NCBI RefSeq assembly: GCF_001270265.1
Contig: NZ_LGAP01000024.1
Span: forward strand, 44,619-108,618
Source: Ensifer adhaerens
GTDB taxonomy: Bacteria > Pseudomonadota > Alphaproteobacteria > Rhizobiales > Rhizobiaceae
Direction: 5' to 3'
DNA length: 64,000 nucleotides
In this document: positions 38,210 through 47,013 of the stretch, piece after piece
Position numbering within the stretch: position 1 is the first letter of the stretch
Layout of the letters: each line of letters begins with the position of its first letter
The notes under the pieces: generated by a model
Databases searched by the model: none
What the model saw: only the letters and a program-made list of their open reading frames with translations
What the model was told of the DNA's origin: nothing
Program-made: the position numbers and the translations under genes

Positions 38210-38309
38210 CTAAAGCGCCGTGCGTTCGTCCGAATGCACGGCGCTTTAGTGCTTTGATTCTCGAGCATAGTATCCTCCTGCAGAGGTTCCACCTGAAAGC
38301 AGGATGCTC
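38210..38309. repeat. Second mosaic palindromic element
   Basis: CTAAAGCGCCGTGC (38210-38223) and GCACGGCGCTTTAG (38236-38249) form a perfect 14-bp stem. A second arm pair, GAGCAT (38263-38268) and ATGCTC (38304-38309), follows, with an inner CCTGC/GCAGG. The two-palindrome layout resembles that at 10272-10370, with different sequence. It lies between convergent genes and touches the glycerate kinase stop codon. Confidence 0.65.
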
Positions 38310-39580
38310 TAACGGATCAGCATCGCCCTGAAATCATTGACGTTGGTTCCGGTCGGACCGGGCACGAAAAGGTCGCCGCTCGCTGAGAATGCCGACCAGG
38401 CGTCGTGGCGGGCCAGATGCGCGCGCGGATCCGCACCCGCAGCCCGCATGCGACCGACGCTGCCGCCATCGGCAAATGCACCGGCATTGTCCTCCGAACC
38501 GTCGATGCCATCCGTGTCCGCGGCCAGCGCATCGATCCCGTCGAGCCCGTCGATATCGAGCGCCAGCGACAGCAAAAGTTCAGCGTTGCGGCCGCCTTTG
38601 CCGTAATCGTTGCCTGAGATCGTCACGGTCGTCTCGCCGCCGGACAGGAGCACGACCGGCTTTTGGAAAGGGCGATTGCGCAGGGCGACTTCGCGCGCCA
38701 AAGCCGCATGCATGCGGCCGATATCCCGCGCTTCGCCTTCGATCGCATCCGACAGGATCCGCGCCTGAACGCCCAATTCCTGCGCCGTCCTCGCGGCGGC
38801 CTCCAGCGACACGCTTGCCGACGCGATCACGTGGCACGCGTGTCGGCGGAAAACCGGGTCGGATGGATCAGGCGCGCGCGCCGCGTCAGATCGCAAATGG
38901 GCCATCACACCGTCAGGCAGGACCATGCCGTAGCGGCTGACGATCTCCAGTGCTTCCTCCGCCGCCGACCCATCCGGCACCGTCGGGCCGGAGGCGACGA
39001 AGGCCGGATTGTCGCCGGGAACGTCGGACACGACGAGGCTGACGACACGCGCCGGGCCGGCGGCGGCCGCCAGGCGGCCACCCTTGATGCGCGAGACATG
39101 CTTGCGCACGACGTTCATCGCGGAAATCGGCGCGCCGGACGCAAGCAGCGCCTTGTTGACGGCAATCTCGTCGGCAAGCGTCAAGCCCTCCGGCGGCGCC
39201 GGCAGCAGTGACGATCCACCGCCCGAAATCAGCGCGACGACCAGATCGTCCGCGGTCAGGCCTTCCACCAACTTTAACAGTTCTTCCGACGCCCGCAGAC
39301 CGGCCTCGTCGGGCACCGGATGGGCGGATTGCAGCACGCGAATGCGTTCGCATCGTTCGATCGGGCCGTGGCGCGCCACGACGGTCCCGGTCAGCGGGTG
39401 ATCCCAGAGCTTTTCGAAGGCGGCGGCCATCTGGCTTGCGGCCTTGCCGGCGCCGACAACGATCGTTCGCCCCTTGGGCTTTTCCGGCAGATGCGCGCGG
39501 ATCGCCTCGTAGGGGTCGGCGGCACGCACCGCTGCCTCGAAAAGAGTGGTGAGGAAGGGACGCGCTTCGAAGTCTGCCAT
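38309..39580 (-). CDS. Glycerate 2-kinase (type II, DUF4147/MOFRL)
   Basis: The 423-residue protein has the two-domain GckA/TtuD layout: an N-terminal DUF4147 domain (VVGAGKAASQMAAAFEK, ALISGGGSSLLPAPPEGL) and a C-terminal MOFRL domain (LLSGGETTVTI, GGRNAELLLSLALDIDGLDGI, ADTDGIDGSEDNAGAF). It phosphorylates D-glycerate to 2-phosphoglycerate, feeding hydroxypyruvate/tartronate-type carbon into glycolysis; older names such as hydroxypyruvate reductase are also used. ATG 39580 was chosen; a TTG at 39589 overlapping the Dabb stop is an alternative. It is the last gene of the GMC-Dabb-kinase run. Confidence 0.88.
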   Translation of the reverse strand: MADFEARPFLTTLFEAAVRAADPYEAIRAHLPEKPKGRTIVVGAGKAASQMAAAFEKLWDHPLTGTVVARHGPIERCERIRVLQSAHPVPDEAGLRASEELLKLVEGLTADDLVVALISGGGSSLLPAPPEGLTLADEIAVNKALLASGAPISAMNVVRKHVSRIKGGRLAAAAGPARVVSLVVSDVPGDNPAFVASGPTVPDGSAAEEALEIVSRYGMVLPDGVMAHLRSDAARAPDPSDPVFRRHACHVIASASVSLEAAARTAQELGVQARILSDAIEGEARDIGRMHAALAREVALRNRPFQKPVVLLSGGETTVTISGNDYGKGGRNAELLLSLALDIDGLDGIDALAADTDGIDGSEDNAGAFADGGSVGRMRAAGADPRAHLARHDAWSAFSASGDLFVPGPTGTNVNDFRAMLIR

Positions 39581-39585
39581 CGTCT

Positions 39586-39903
39586 TCAACCCGTGATTTC
39601 GAGGTCGTAGACGAAAATGCCGTCGATGCCGCCTTGTGCGGCCGCAACGATCTTGGCGCCGGTCTGCCGGTGCTCCGGGTCTTCGAGATAGGCGTCGCGG
39701 GCGACCGCGTCAGCGAAATCGACGATGAAGCCTTCCGAATAACCCTTGTCCATGCCGACCTCCGGGCTGACGTTAGCGCCGGCATAGGTTGCGAGAAGCC
39801 CGGGAAGCCGGGTTTTCAGTGCGGTGATCTCGGCGAAGATCGACGCTTTCTCATCCGCCGAAATTTCGGGACGGAAGCGAATGAAGACACAGTGGCGGAT
39901 CAT
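39586..39903 (-). CDS. Dabb (stress-responsive alpha-beta barrel) domain protein
   Basis: The 105-residue protein starts MIRHCVFIRFRPEISADEK, the usual beginning of dimeric ferredoxin-like Dabb proteins, and has the SEGFIVDFADAVARDAYLEDPEHR segment of the same family. Some relatives are cyclases or dehydratases of small ketones; no catalytic residue can be named here. It lies eight bases after the GMC gene and just before the glycerate kinase. A role on the product of the GMC dehydrogenase is inferred from this position only. Confidence 0.8.
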   Translation of the reverse strand: MIRHCVFIRFRPEISADEKASIFAEITALKTRLPGLLATYAGANVSPEVGMDKGYSEGFIVDFADAVARDAYLEDPEHRQTGAKIVAAAQGGIDGIFVYDLEITG

Positions 39904-39911
39904 GATTTTCC

Positions 39912-41567
39912 TCAGCGGATATCGGCACGGGCACGCGGCCGGGCATCGTTTCGTTCATGGGCGAAGATCGCCGGCGGCAGGGGCTGGCGCTCGCGAATGA
40001 TGTCGGCGCCCTTTTCGCCCATCATGATCGTCGGCCCGTTGGTGTTGCAAGAGGGAACACGCGGCATGACCGAACTGTCGCAGACGCGAAGGCCTTCAAG
40101 GCCACGCACTTTCAGATCGAGGCCAACGACGGCCATGGCGTCAGTGCCCATCTTGCAGGTGCCGACGGGATGGTGGTCGGTCTTGGCGTTGGCGCAGCCA
40201 TAATCGAAGAACTGTTCGTCGGAAACGACACCGTTGCCCGGCAAACGTTCGGCGAGCACGAAGGGCTTGAGCGCTGCCTGCTGCATGATCTCGCGGGCGA
40301 TCTTAAGCCCCTCGATCGACATCCGGCGGTCGTGCGGATCTTCCCAGTAGTTCGGATCGATCAGGGGCGCTGCGGCCGGATCAGCAGTGGAAAGCCGGAC
40401 TGTGCCGCGCGAGCGCGGATGCAGATAGGCGGAATTGAGCGTCACCCCGGCGTTCTTCAGCCGCGCGACGCCAGCCTCGATGCCGGAGCCGAGACCGAGG
40501 TGGAACTGGATATCCGGCGAGCGGGCGTCCGGATCGGCGTACCAGAAGCCGCCGGTCTCAAACAGGCTCGATGCCACCGGGCCGGAGCGGAAAAGCACAT
40601 ATTGCAGCCCGGCCCATAGCGTCCGATGCAGCTTCGCGACGTTGTCATAGGTATGGTCGCCGGTGCATTCGGAAATGACGAAGAGGTCGAGGTGGTCCTG
40701 AAGGTTGCCACCGACGCCGGGCAGGTCATGCTTTACCGCCACCCCCACCGATTTCAGGTGATCGGCCGGCCCGATGCCCGACTGCAGCAGCAGCTTCGGC
40801 GAACCGATGGCGCCGGACGAGACCAGAACTTCCCGCTCCGCCCGGATGGTTTCGCTGCCCTTCGCCGTTACCACCTCGACGCCGACGGCACGTGTGCCTT
40901 CGAGCACGATCCGGGCGACGCGCGCGCCTGTGCGCACCGTCAGGTTCCGGCGGTCCTTGACCGGCGAGAGATAGGCAAGCGACGCGCTCGAACGCCGACG
41001 GTTGCGTTGCGTCAGCTGGTAGAAGCCGACCCCCGCCTGCTGGCCGCCGTTGAAATCGTGATTGTAGGGAATGCCGAGTTCCTGGCCGGCGCGGATATAG
41101 GCATCGCAGATCGGCAGCGTGGAAACGGGCATCGATACGCCGAGCGGACCGCCATAGGAATGATAGTCGTCGGCGAATCGCTGGTTGTCTTCGGCGCGCT
41201 TGAAATAGGGGAGAACACTACGATAGTCCCAGCCGGCGCAACCGTCCTCGGACGCCCAGAGGTCGTAGTCCGCCGCATTGCCGCGGGTATAGAGCTGGGC
41301 ATTGATCGATGAGCCGCCGCCGATCACCTTGGCCTGGGTGTAGCGCAGCACCCTGCCCTTCATGTGCTTCTGCGGCACGGTCTCCCAGCCCCAGCTGGCG
41401 ACGCCCTTGGTCATCTTGGCAAAGCCGGCCGGCATATGAAACAGCGGGTTCCAGTCGCCGCCGCCCGCCTCCAGCAACAGGACGCGCACGGATGGATCCT
41501 CGGAGAGGCGGTTGGCGAGAACGCAGCCGGCGGGGCCGGCACCGGTGATGATGTAGTCGTATGTCAT
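39912..41567 (-). CDS. GMC-family FAD alcohol dehydrogenase (choline dehydrogenase-like)
   Basis: The 551-residue flavoprotein has the N-terminal FAD motif ITGAGPAGCVLANRLSED, the GMC signature around YTQAKVIGGGSSINAQLYTRG (about 79-99), SSGAIGSPKLLLQSGIGP, and the C-terminal catalytic His/Asn region (DHHPVGTCKMG, VPSCNTNGPTIMMGEKGADII). It oxidises a primary or secondary alcohol in the cytosol; no signal peptide is visible. GGAGG lies about ten bases before the ATG, and a LacI-type palindrome lies 25 bp upstream. That palindrome makes this gene, with Dabb and the kinase, a separate transcription unit from the sugar transporter operon. Confidence 0.88.
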   Translation of the reverse strand: MTYDYIITGAGPAGCVLANRLSEDPSVRVLLLEAGGGDWNPLFHMPAGFAKMTKGVASWGWETVPQKHMKGRVLRYTQAKVIGGGSSINAQLYTRGNAADYDLWASEDGCAGWDYRSVLPYFKRAEDNQRFADDYHSYGGPLGVSMPVSTLPICDAYIRAGQELGIPYNHDFNGGQQAGVGFYQLTQRNRRRSSASLAYLSPVKDRRNLTVRTGARVARIVLEGTRAVGVEVVTAKGSETIRAEREVLVSSGAIGSPKLLLQSGIGPADHLKSVGVAVKHDLPGVGGNLQDHLDLFVISECTGDHTYDNVAKLHRTLWAGLQYVLFRSGPVASSLFETGGFWYADPDARSPDIQFHLGLGSGIEAGVARLKNAGVTLNSAYLHPRSRGTVRLSTADPAAAPLIDPNYWEDPHDRRMSIEGLKIAREIMQQAALKPFVLAERLPGNGVVSDEQFFDYGCANAKTDHHPVGTCKMGTDAMAVVGLDLKVRGLEGLRVCDSSVMPRVPSCNTNGPTIMMGEKGADIIRERQPLPPAIFAHERNDARPRARADIR

Positions 41568-41591
41568 TGCCTGTCTTCCTCCACGGCACGG

Positions 41592-41611
41592 AATTTGGAA
41601 CGATCCAAATT
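41592..41611. promoter_or_regulatory. LacI-type operator before the GMC gene
   Basis: AATTTGGAACGATCCAAATT is a nearly perfect palindrome 25 bp upstream of the GMC start. It differs at one of 20 positions from a site at 55936-55955 in front of the DUF993 gene and shares the TTGGAACG core with the site at 55712-55729. The second LacI regulator (54630-55673) is the likely binder. Confidence 0.7.
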
Positions 41612-41673
41612 TCCGACGTGATCAATTCAAAACCCGCTCGCCCTTGCGAGCCCCTGAATTCCCTGCACTTTTC

Positions 41674-42453
41674 CTAGAGTCTTCCGATCGACAGACCGCC
41701 ATCCGCCTGGATGACCGAGCCGGTGGCGAAGCCGAATTTCCCGCTGGCAAGCCCCGCGGCGATGTTGCCGATGTCTTCGGGCTCGCCCCAGCGCTTCATT
41801 GGCACCAGACCGCCGTCGATCAAGGCGTCGTATTTCGCCGAAACGCCGGCGGTCATGTCGGACCGGATGACGCCCGGCCGGATTTCGAAGACGGAGATGC
41901 CGGTGTCGGCCAGCCGCAAGGCGAGCCCCTGGCTGAAGGCGGCAAGCCCGGCCTTGCTCATGCAATAGTCGAGCCGCTCGGGCGAACTCATGGTCGCGGA
42001 GACCGAGGTGATGTTGATGATCGAACGCGGCGTCGCATCGGCACCGTCGGCGAGCATCGAGCGCAGCACAGCCTGGGTGAAGAACACCGTGCCGCGCAGA
42101 TTGGTGGCGACGATCGTGTCGAAATTCTCCGGCGAGAGATCGAGAAAATCACCGCGCACGACGGAGGCGATGCCGGCATTGTTGACGAGACAACGGATCG
42201 GCCCCAGCGCCTGGCGGATGCCGGCAACGGTTGTGGCATGTCCGCCGGCATCAGCGAGATTGGCTTCGAGGTAGATGGCGCGGCCGCCCTGTGCCGATAG
42301 CTCGGTGAGCGTCGCCTGCGTGGTCTGGTCCGCGGCACCAAGGCCGGTCAGCGCGATGTCAAAGCCGTCGCGCGCCAGCGCGCGGGCAACACCAAGACCG
42401 ATGCCGCGTCGGCCGCCGGTGACAACAGCCACGGGACGCGTCGATGTCGTCAT
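41674..42453 (-). CDS. SDR family NAD(P)-dependent oxidoreductase
   Basis: The 259-residue classical short-chain dehydrogenase has the cofactor motif VTGGRRGIG (residues 11-19), NNAG at 91-94, catalytic Ser150 region and YCMSK with Tyr163 and Lys167. It probably interconverts a sugar-derived alcohol and ketone. It overlaps the second GMC gene by four bases (ATGA), so it belongs to the sugar-transporter operon. The downstream 106-bp gap contains a LacI-type palindrome, which marks the end of this unit. Confidence 0.9.
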   Translation of the reverse strand: MTTSTRPVAVVTGGRRGIGLGVARALARDGFDIALTGLGAADQTTQATLTELSAQGGRAIYLEANLADAGGHATTVAGIRQALGPIRCLVNNAGIASVVRGDFLDLSPENFDTIVATNLRGTVFFTQAVLRSMLADGADATPRSIINITSVSATMSSPERLDYCMSKAGLAAFSQGLALRLADTGISVFEIRPGVIRSDMTAGVSAKYDALIDGGLVPMKRWGEPEDIGNIAAGLASGKFGFATGSVIQADGGLSIGRL

Positions 42454-43949
42454 GCTCCCAGCTCCTTCGCAACGATATGGTCGGCGACGCGTAGCGCCTG
42501 TGCTGCCACCGTCAGTGCCGGATTGACGGCGGCGGAAGTCGGCAGGAAGCCGGCATCGACGACAAAGAGATTCGGATGATCGAAGGCGCGGCAATAGACG
42601 TCGAGCGGCGCTTCCTTCGGGTCCTTGCCGATCCGCACCGTGCCGCACTGATGCGACGGCGTGCGCTTGTCGAAGGCCTGGGAAAGCACGATCGGATAGC
42701 CTGCAGCCTTGAAATGCGCACGCATCTTCGCTTCGAGCCCGGAAAGCGCCTCCATGTTCGAGCGCCGCCACTGCATGATGATGCCCTTATCGTCGACCAT
42801 GATGCGGCTTTCCGGGTTCGGCAGGTCCTCCGTCATCATGTACCAGTCGACCGCATGGCCGGCCATGAAGTCGAATGCGAAGCGCGGCGCCCAGATAGGC
42901 GCATTGGCCTTGAGGATGTCGGCGTTGATCTTGCCGAGCAGTTGGACATTGCCGAGCGGCAAACCGTCCCTGCCACCGGCCAGGTAATAATCGTTCAGCA
43001 TCAGCGTCTTCTGGTAGATGCTGTCGTTGCGCCTGAACGGATTGATCGCCAGCATGGCGCTGCAATTGTGGTTCATGAAGTTGCGGCCGACCTGGTCGGA
43101 GGCATTTGCCAGCCCCTTGCTGTCGCCGGAGCGCAACAGGATCGCGGCCGAGTTGATCGCCCCCGCCGACAGGATCACCAGTTTGGGCGACAGGCGCTTC
43201 TTCTCGCCCCTATGGGTGTAATGGATCGCCTCGATCCGGCCGCCCGGGCCTGCCTCCAGCCTGTCGACATGCGCGGAGGTGATCAGCTCGATGTTGGGGT
43301 CATTCAGCGCGGAGGCGAGCGATGCGGTCTCGGCATCCTTCTTGCCCGTGCCGGTGTTGGGAAACCCGTCCCATGGCGTGCGTCCGCCGGCCAACCACGT
43401 GTCGATATCGACACCAAGCGGCAATGTCGCCGGATTGAGCCCCTGCGCCTTCAATTCGGCGCGGGCGCGGGCAATGGCCGGCTCGTCCGGCACAGGGCCA
43501 TGAGGATAGGGCGTGGAGTGGCGCGGCTCCGTCGGGTCCTGACCCAATTCACCGCGAACCTCGAACAATTGCTCGGCCTTGCCGTACCACGGCTCCAACT
43601 CGTCATAGGGGAAGGGCCACGCCGGCGAAACGCCGCCAAGATGCTGCATCTCGGTGAAATCCTCCGCACGGTAGCGCAGGAGCACCGCGCCGAAGAGCTT
43701 GGAATTACCGCCGACGAAATAGAAATTTCCCGGATTGAACTCTGTGCCATCAGCTTCGCGCCACATCTCCTTGGGCCGGAAATGGCCCTTGACGAAGATC
43801 GAGCTGTAGCTGCGCGCTTCCGGTGTGTCGGGCAGACGTTCGCCACGTTCGAGAATGGCGATGCGGGCGCCGGAGCCGGCGAGCCCCGCAGCGACGGTCG
43901 ATCCACCGATCCCCGACCCTATGATGACGATATCCGGCTCTTTCGGCAT
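42450..43949 (-). CDS. GMC-family oxidoreductase (sugar/polyol dehydrogenase-like)
   Basis: The 499-residue flavoprotein starts with the FAD motif IIGSGIGGSTVAAGLAGSG. It has a shorter GMC core (FYFVGGNSKLFGAVLLRYRAEDF, LSAGAINSAAILLRSGDSKG) and the C-terminal HQCGTVRIG and AVNPALTVAAQALRVADHI with the catalytic His and Asn. This shape resembles the large subunits of membrane or periplasmic sugar and glucoside dehydrogenases, but no Tat signal, small subunit or cytochrome gene is visible. It starts eight bases after the sugar ABC ATPase gene, so it probably acts on the imported sugar. Confidence 0.87.
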   Translation of the reverse strand: MPKEPDIVIIGSGIGGSTVAAGLAGSGARIAILERGERLPDTPEARSYSSIFVKGHFRPKEMWREADGTEFNPGNFYFVGGNSKLFGAVLLRYRAEDFTEMQHLGGVSPAWPFPYDELEPWYGKAEQLFEVRGELGQDPTEPRHSTPYPHGPVPDEPAIARARAELKAQGLNPATLPLGVDIDTWLAGGRTPWDGFPNTGTGKKDAETASLASALNDPNIELITSAHVDRLEAGPGGRIEAIHYTHRGEKKRLSPKLVILSAGAINSAAILLRSGDSKGLANASDQVGRNFMNHNCSAMLAINPFRRNDSIYQKTLMLNDYYLAGGRDGLPLGNVQLLGKINADILKANAPIWAPRFAFDFMAGHAVDWYMMTEDLPNPESRIMVDDKGIIMQWRRSNMEALSGLEAKMRAHFKAAGYPIVLSQAFDKRTPSHQCGTVRIGKDPKEAPLDVYCRAFDHPNLFVVDAGFLPTSAAVNPALTVAAQALRVADHIVAKELGA

Positions 43950-43957
43950 GGCTCAGT

Positions 43958-45070
43958 TCACGCGATCCGTTGCTGTGTCTGAGGATCGAAGAACACCGCC
44001 TTGTCGAGATTGAAGGCGAGCTGCGATGTCTGGCCGGGCGCGATGCGCGCGTCGGCACGCAGGCGGGCAACGACCTCCTTGCCGCCGAGACGGGTCACCG
44101 CAAAAGTGTCCGAACCGGCGGGCTCGACCACCTCGATCAGGCATTCGCCTTCGACGATCGCCTTGGCATTGCGGTCGGCACCATCAGGATCGGTCAAAGC
44201 TTCCGGACGGATGCCGAAGACGACGTCCTTGCCGGCATAGGCGGCGAGTGCGCCGTTATGCGGCACCGCCAGCTTCATCGGCTCGGCGTTCGGGCGCGCG
44301 AGCGTGACGGCAACGTCGGAACCGCTCTTTTCAATGCGCGCCGTCAGCAGGTTCATGGCCGGCGACCCCATGAAGTCGGCGACGAACATGTTGGCCGGGT
44401 TGTTGTAGATTTCGGCCGGCGTCCCGAACTGCTGCAGCACGCCGTCCTTCAGCACCGCGATCTTGGTCGCCAGCGTCATCGCCTCGATCTGATCGTGCGT
44501 GACGTAGACGATCGTCGTCTTCATCCGGTGATGGAGGCGCTTGATCTCGGTGCGCATGTCGACGCGCAGCTTGGCGTCGAGGTTCGACAGCGGCTCGTCG
44601 AAGAGAAAGACCTGCGGATTGCGCACAAGCGCGCGGCCCATTGCGACGCGTTGGCGCTGGCCGCCGGAAAGCTGGCTTGGTTTACGATCGAGCAGATGGC
44701 CGATCTGCAGCATGTCGGCGACCTGCTTGATCGCCTTCTCGCGTTCATCCTTCGGCACGCCGCGGATTTCCATGCCGAAGGCGATGTTGCCGGCGACCGT
44801 CATGTTCGGATAGAGCGCATAGGACTGGAACACCATGGCGATATCGCGCTTCGACGGATGCAGCCCGGCGACCGACCGGCCGTTGATGGCGATATCGCCC
44901 GAGGTGATCGGCTCGAGGCCGGCAATGGCGTTGAGCAGGGTTGACTTGCCGCAACCGGACGGCCCGACGAGCACGAGGAACCCGCCTTCGTCGATCTCCA
45001 GATTGATGTCCTTCAGGATCTCGAGCGCGCCGTAGGATTTGCGCAGGTTGCTGATTTTGAGGAAAGACAT
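43958..45070 (-). CDS. Sugar ABC transporter ATPase (MsmK/UgpC type)
   Basis: The 370-residue CUT1 ATPase has Walker A GPSGCGKST (about 37-45), the LSGGQRQR signature, Walker B VFLFDEPLSNLDAKLR, and a C-terminal regulatory OB-fold region (TOBE; VFGIRPEALTDPDG). It energises the two permeases encoded just upstream, with gaps or overlaps of a few bases. The GMC gene follows after eight bases. Confidence 0.94.
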   Translation of the reverse strand: MSFLKISNLRKSYGALEILKDINLEIDEGGFLVLVGPSGCGKSTLLNAIAGLEPITSGDIAINGRSVAGLHPSKRDIAMVFQSYALYPNMTVAGNIAFGMEIRGVPKDEREKAIKQVADMLQIGHLLDRKPSQLSGGQRQRVAMGRALVRNPQVFLFDEPLSNLDAKLRVDMRTEIKRLHHRMKTTIVYVTHDQIEAMTLATKIAVLKDGVLQQFGTPAEIYNNPANMFVADFMGSPAMNLLTARIEKSGSDVAVTLARPNAEPMKLAVPHNGALAAYAGKDVVFGIRPEALTDPDGADRNAKAIVEGECLIEVVEPAGSDTFAVTRLGGKEVVARLRADARIAPGQTSQLAFNLDKAVFFDPQTQQRIA

Positions 45071-45074
45071 GGGC

Positions 45075-45956
45075 TTATCCTTTCACGGCGCCGGACATCA
45101 GCCCGCGCACGAAGTAGCGGCCGGACACGATGTAGACGAGGAGCGTTGGCAGGGCGGCGAGAATCGCGCCCGCGAAGTGAACGTTGTATTCCTTGACCCC
45201 GGTCGACGAGCTGACGAGGTTATTGAGCGCCACCGTCATCGGCGTCGAGGACGCGCCGGAGAAGGACGCCCCGAACAGGAAGTCGTTCCAGATGTTGGTG
45301 AACTGCCAGATGACCGAGACGACGATGATCGGGCCGGACGACGGCAAGAGGATCCGCCAGAAGATCTGGAAGAAGCTGGCGCCATCGATCTGCGCTGCGC
45401 GCACGAGTTCCGTCGGGAAGGCCTCGTAGTAGTTGCGGAAATAGAGCGTGGTGAAGCCGAGGCCGTAGATCACGTGCACGAAGATCAGGCCCCAGATCGA
45501 GCCGGCAAGGCCGATGATGCCGAGCACGCGCGCCATCGGGATCAGCACGATCTGGAACGGGATGAAGCACGAGAGCAGCAGCATGCCGAAGAAGATGTTG
45601 GCACCGGGAAAGCGCCACTTGGTCAGCACGTAGCCATTGAGCGCGCCGATGATCGTCGAGATCGCCACGGCCGGCACCACCATCAGGATGGAATTGATAA
45701 AGAACGGTCTCAGGCCGGTCGGCTGCACGCCGATCTGCGCCGTCGACCAGGCGGAAAGCCAGGGTTCGATTGTGAGCGTCTGCGGCAGGTTGAGCATGCC
45801 GCCCTGGCGGATCTCATCGAGCGGCTTCAGCGAGTTGACCAGCATCACGTAGAGCGGCAGCAGCGAATAGAGCGCGAAAACGATCAGCGCCGTGTAGATC
45901 AGCGCCCGCGTCAGGCGGTTGTGCGAGATGACATTGTCTGGGCTGGGGGCGCTCAT
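45075..45956 (-). CDS. Sugar ABC transporter permease (CUT1, second subunit)
   Basis: The 293-residue membrane protein has six spans and the EAA loop (ELVRAAQIDGASFFQIFWRILLPSSGPIIVV, about 185-215) that couples to the ATPase. It fits the second-permease type with a cytosolic N-terminus (MSAPSPDNVISHNRLTRALIY). ATG 45956 overlaps the stop of the first permease (ATGA); a longer frame upstream is only overlap with that gene. Confidence 0.92.
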   Translation of the reverse strand: MSAPSPDNVISHNRLTRALIYTALIVFALYSLLPLYVMLVNSLKPLDEIRQGGMLNLPQTLTIEPWLSAWSTAQIGVQPTGLRPFFINSILMVVPAVAISTIIGALNGYVLTKWRFPGANIFFGMLLLSCFIPFQIVLIPMARVLGIIGLAGSIWGLIFVHVIYGLGFTTLYFRNYYEAFPTELVRAAQIDGASFFQIFWRILLPSSGPIIVVSVIWQFTNIWNDFLFGASFSGASSTPMTVALNNLVSSSTGVKEYNVHFAGAILAALPTLLVYIVSGRYFVRGLMSGAVKG

Positions 45957-46834
45957 GGGCGTTTTCCTCCCCGGATTTCGGAGTAGAGATAGGGAACGAT
46001 GATCGAGAAGATCATCACCAGCATGATGATCGCCGACGAGGCGCCGATGCCCATCTGGTTGCGGGTGAAGGTGTAGGAATACATGAAGGTCGCCGGCAGT
46101 TCGGTTGCCTGGCCGGGGCCGCCGCCGGTGAGCGCGATGATCAGGTCGTAGGCCTTGATCGCCAGATGGGCGAGAACGACGAAGGCCGAGAGGAAGACCG
46201 GCCGCATCAGCGGAATGATGATCCGACGATAGATCGTCGATGTCGGTGCGCCATCGATTTGCGCCGCCTTGATGATCTCGTTGTCGACGCCGCGCAGGCC
46301 GGCGAGGAACATCGCCATGATGAAGCCGGTCGATTGCCAGACGGCCGCGATCACCACGCAATAGATCGCGTAGTTGCGGTCCTTGATCCAGTTGAACGAA
46401 AAGCTCTCCCAGCCCCAGAGGTGCATGGTGTTTTCAAGGCCGATGCCGGGATCGAGAAACCACTTCCAGGCCGTGCCGGTCACGATGAACGACAGCGCCA
46501 TCGGATAGAGGTAGATCGGCCGCAGGAAACCTTCCGCCCGGATCTTCTGGTCGAGCAGGATCGCAAGCCCAAGACCCAGCACCGAGCAGATGATGATGTA
46601 GAGCGACGCAAAGATCGCCAGGTTGCTCACCGCCCGCCACCAGTGCGGCAGGGCCCAGAGCTTCTGATAATTGCTGAAACCGACGAAATTGTAGGACGGC
46701 AGCATCTTGCTGTCCGTCATCGACAGGAAGCCGGTATAGGCGATGAAGCCATAAACAAAGATCAGGACGATAACGAAGCTCGGGGCAAGGACCAGCTTCG
46801 GTATCAGGTCCTGCAGTCGACTGCGGCTATCCAT
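45953..46834 (-). CDS. Sugar ABC transporter permease (CUT1, first subunit)
   Basis: The 293-residue protein has about six membrane spans (first at about 13-35, LVLAPSFVIVLIFVYGFIAYTGF) and the EAA loop GVDNEIIKAAQIDGAPTSTIYRRIIIPLMRP (about 185-215). It pairs with the next permease to form the translocation channel of a glucose/mannose-type importer. A gap of 179 bp with a strong hairpin separates it from the binding-protein gene. Confidence 0.92.
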   Translation of the reverse strand: MDSRSRLQDLIPKLVLAPSFVIVLIFVYGFIAYTGFLSMTDSKMLPSYNFVGFSNYQKLWALPHWWRAVSNLAIFASLYIIICSVLGLGLAILLDQKIRAEGFLRPIYLYPMALSFIVTGTAWKWFLDPGIGLENTMHLWGWESFSFNWIKDRNYAIYCVVIAAVWQSTGFIMAMFLAGLRGVDNEIIKAAQIDGAPTSTIYRRIIIPLMRPVFLSAFVVLAHLAIKAYDLIIALTGGGPGQATELPATFMYSYTFTRNQMGIGASSAIIMLVMIFSIIVPYLYSEIRGGKRP

Positions 46835-46972
46835 GAACGTTCACCACTTCTGGCGCTTAGCCATCGGGAAATTCCCTGATATCGGCATCCGCGCAGGTTC
46901 TTTGTATCAAAACGCTCCCGTGCGTCCGCGATGGACGCGGCGCTTCGAAGACGCTTGCATGTCAGAATGGGT

Positions 46973-47000
46973 GTCCGGGACGCCTGTTCGCGTCCCGGAC
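46973..47000 (-). other. Intercistronic stem-loop after the sugar-binding protein gene
   Basis: GTCCGGGACGC and GCGTCCCGGAC form an 11-bp perfect stem with a six-base loop, 13 bases after the binding-protein stop codon. There is no T-run, so it is more likely an mRNA-stabilising or processing hairpin that raises binding-protein expression than a terminator. Confidence 0.6.
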
Positions 47001-47013
47001 CGGGTCTTGCCCG

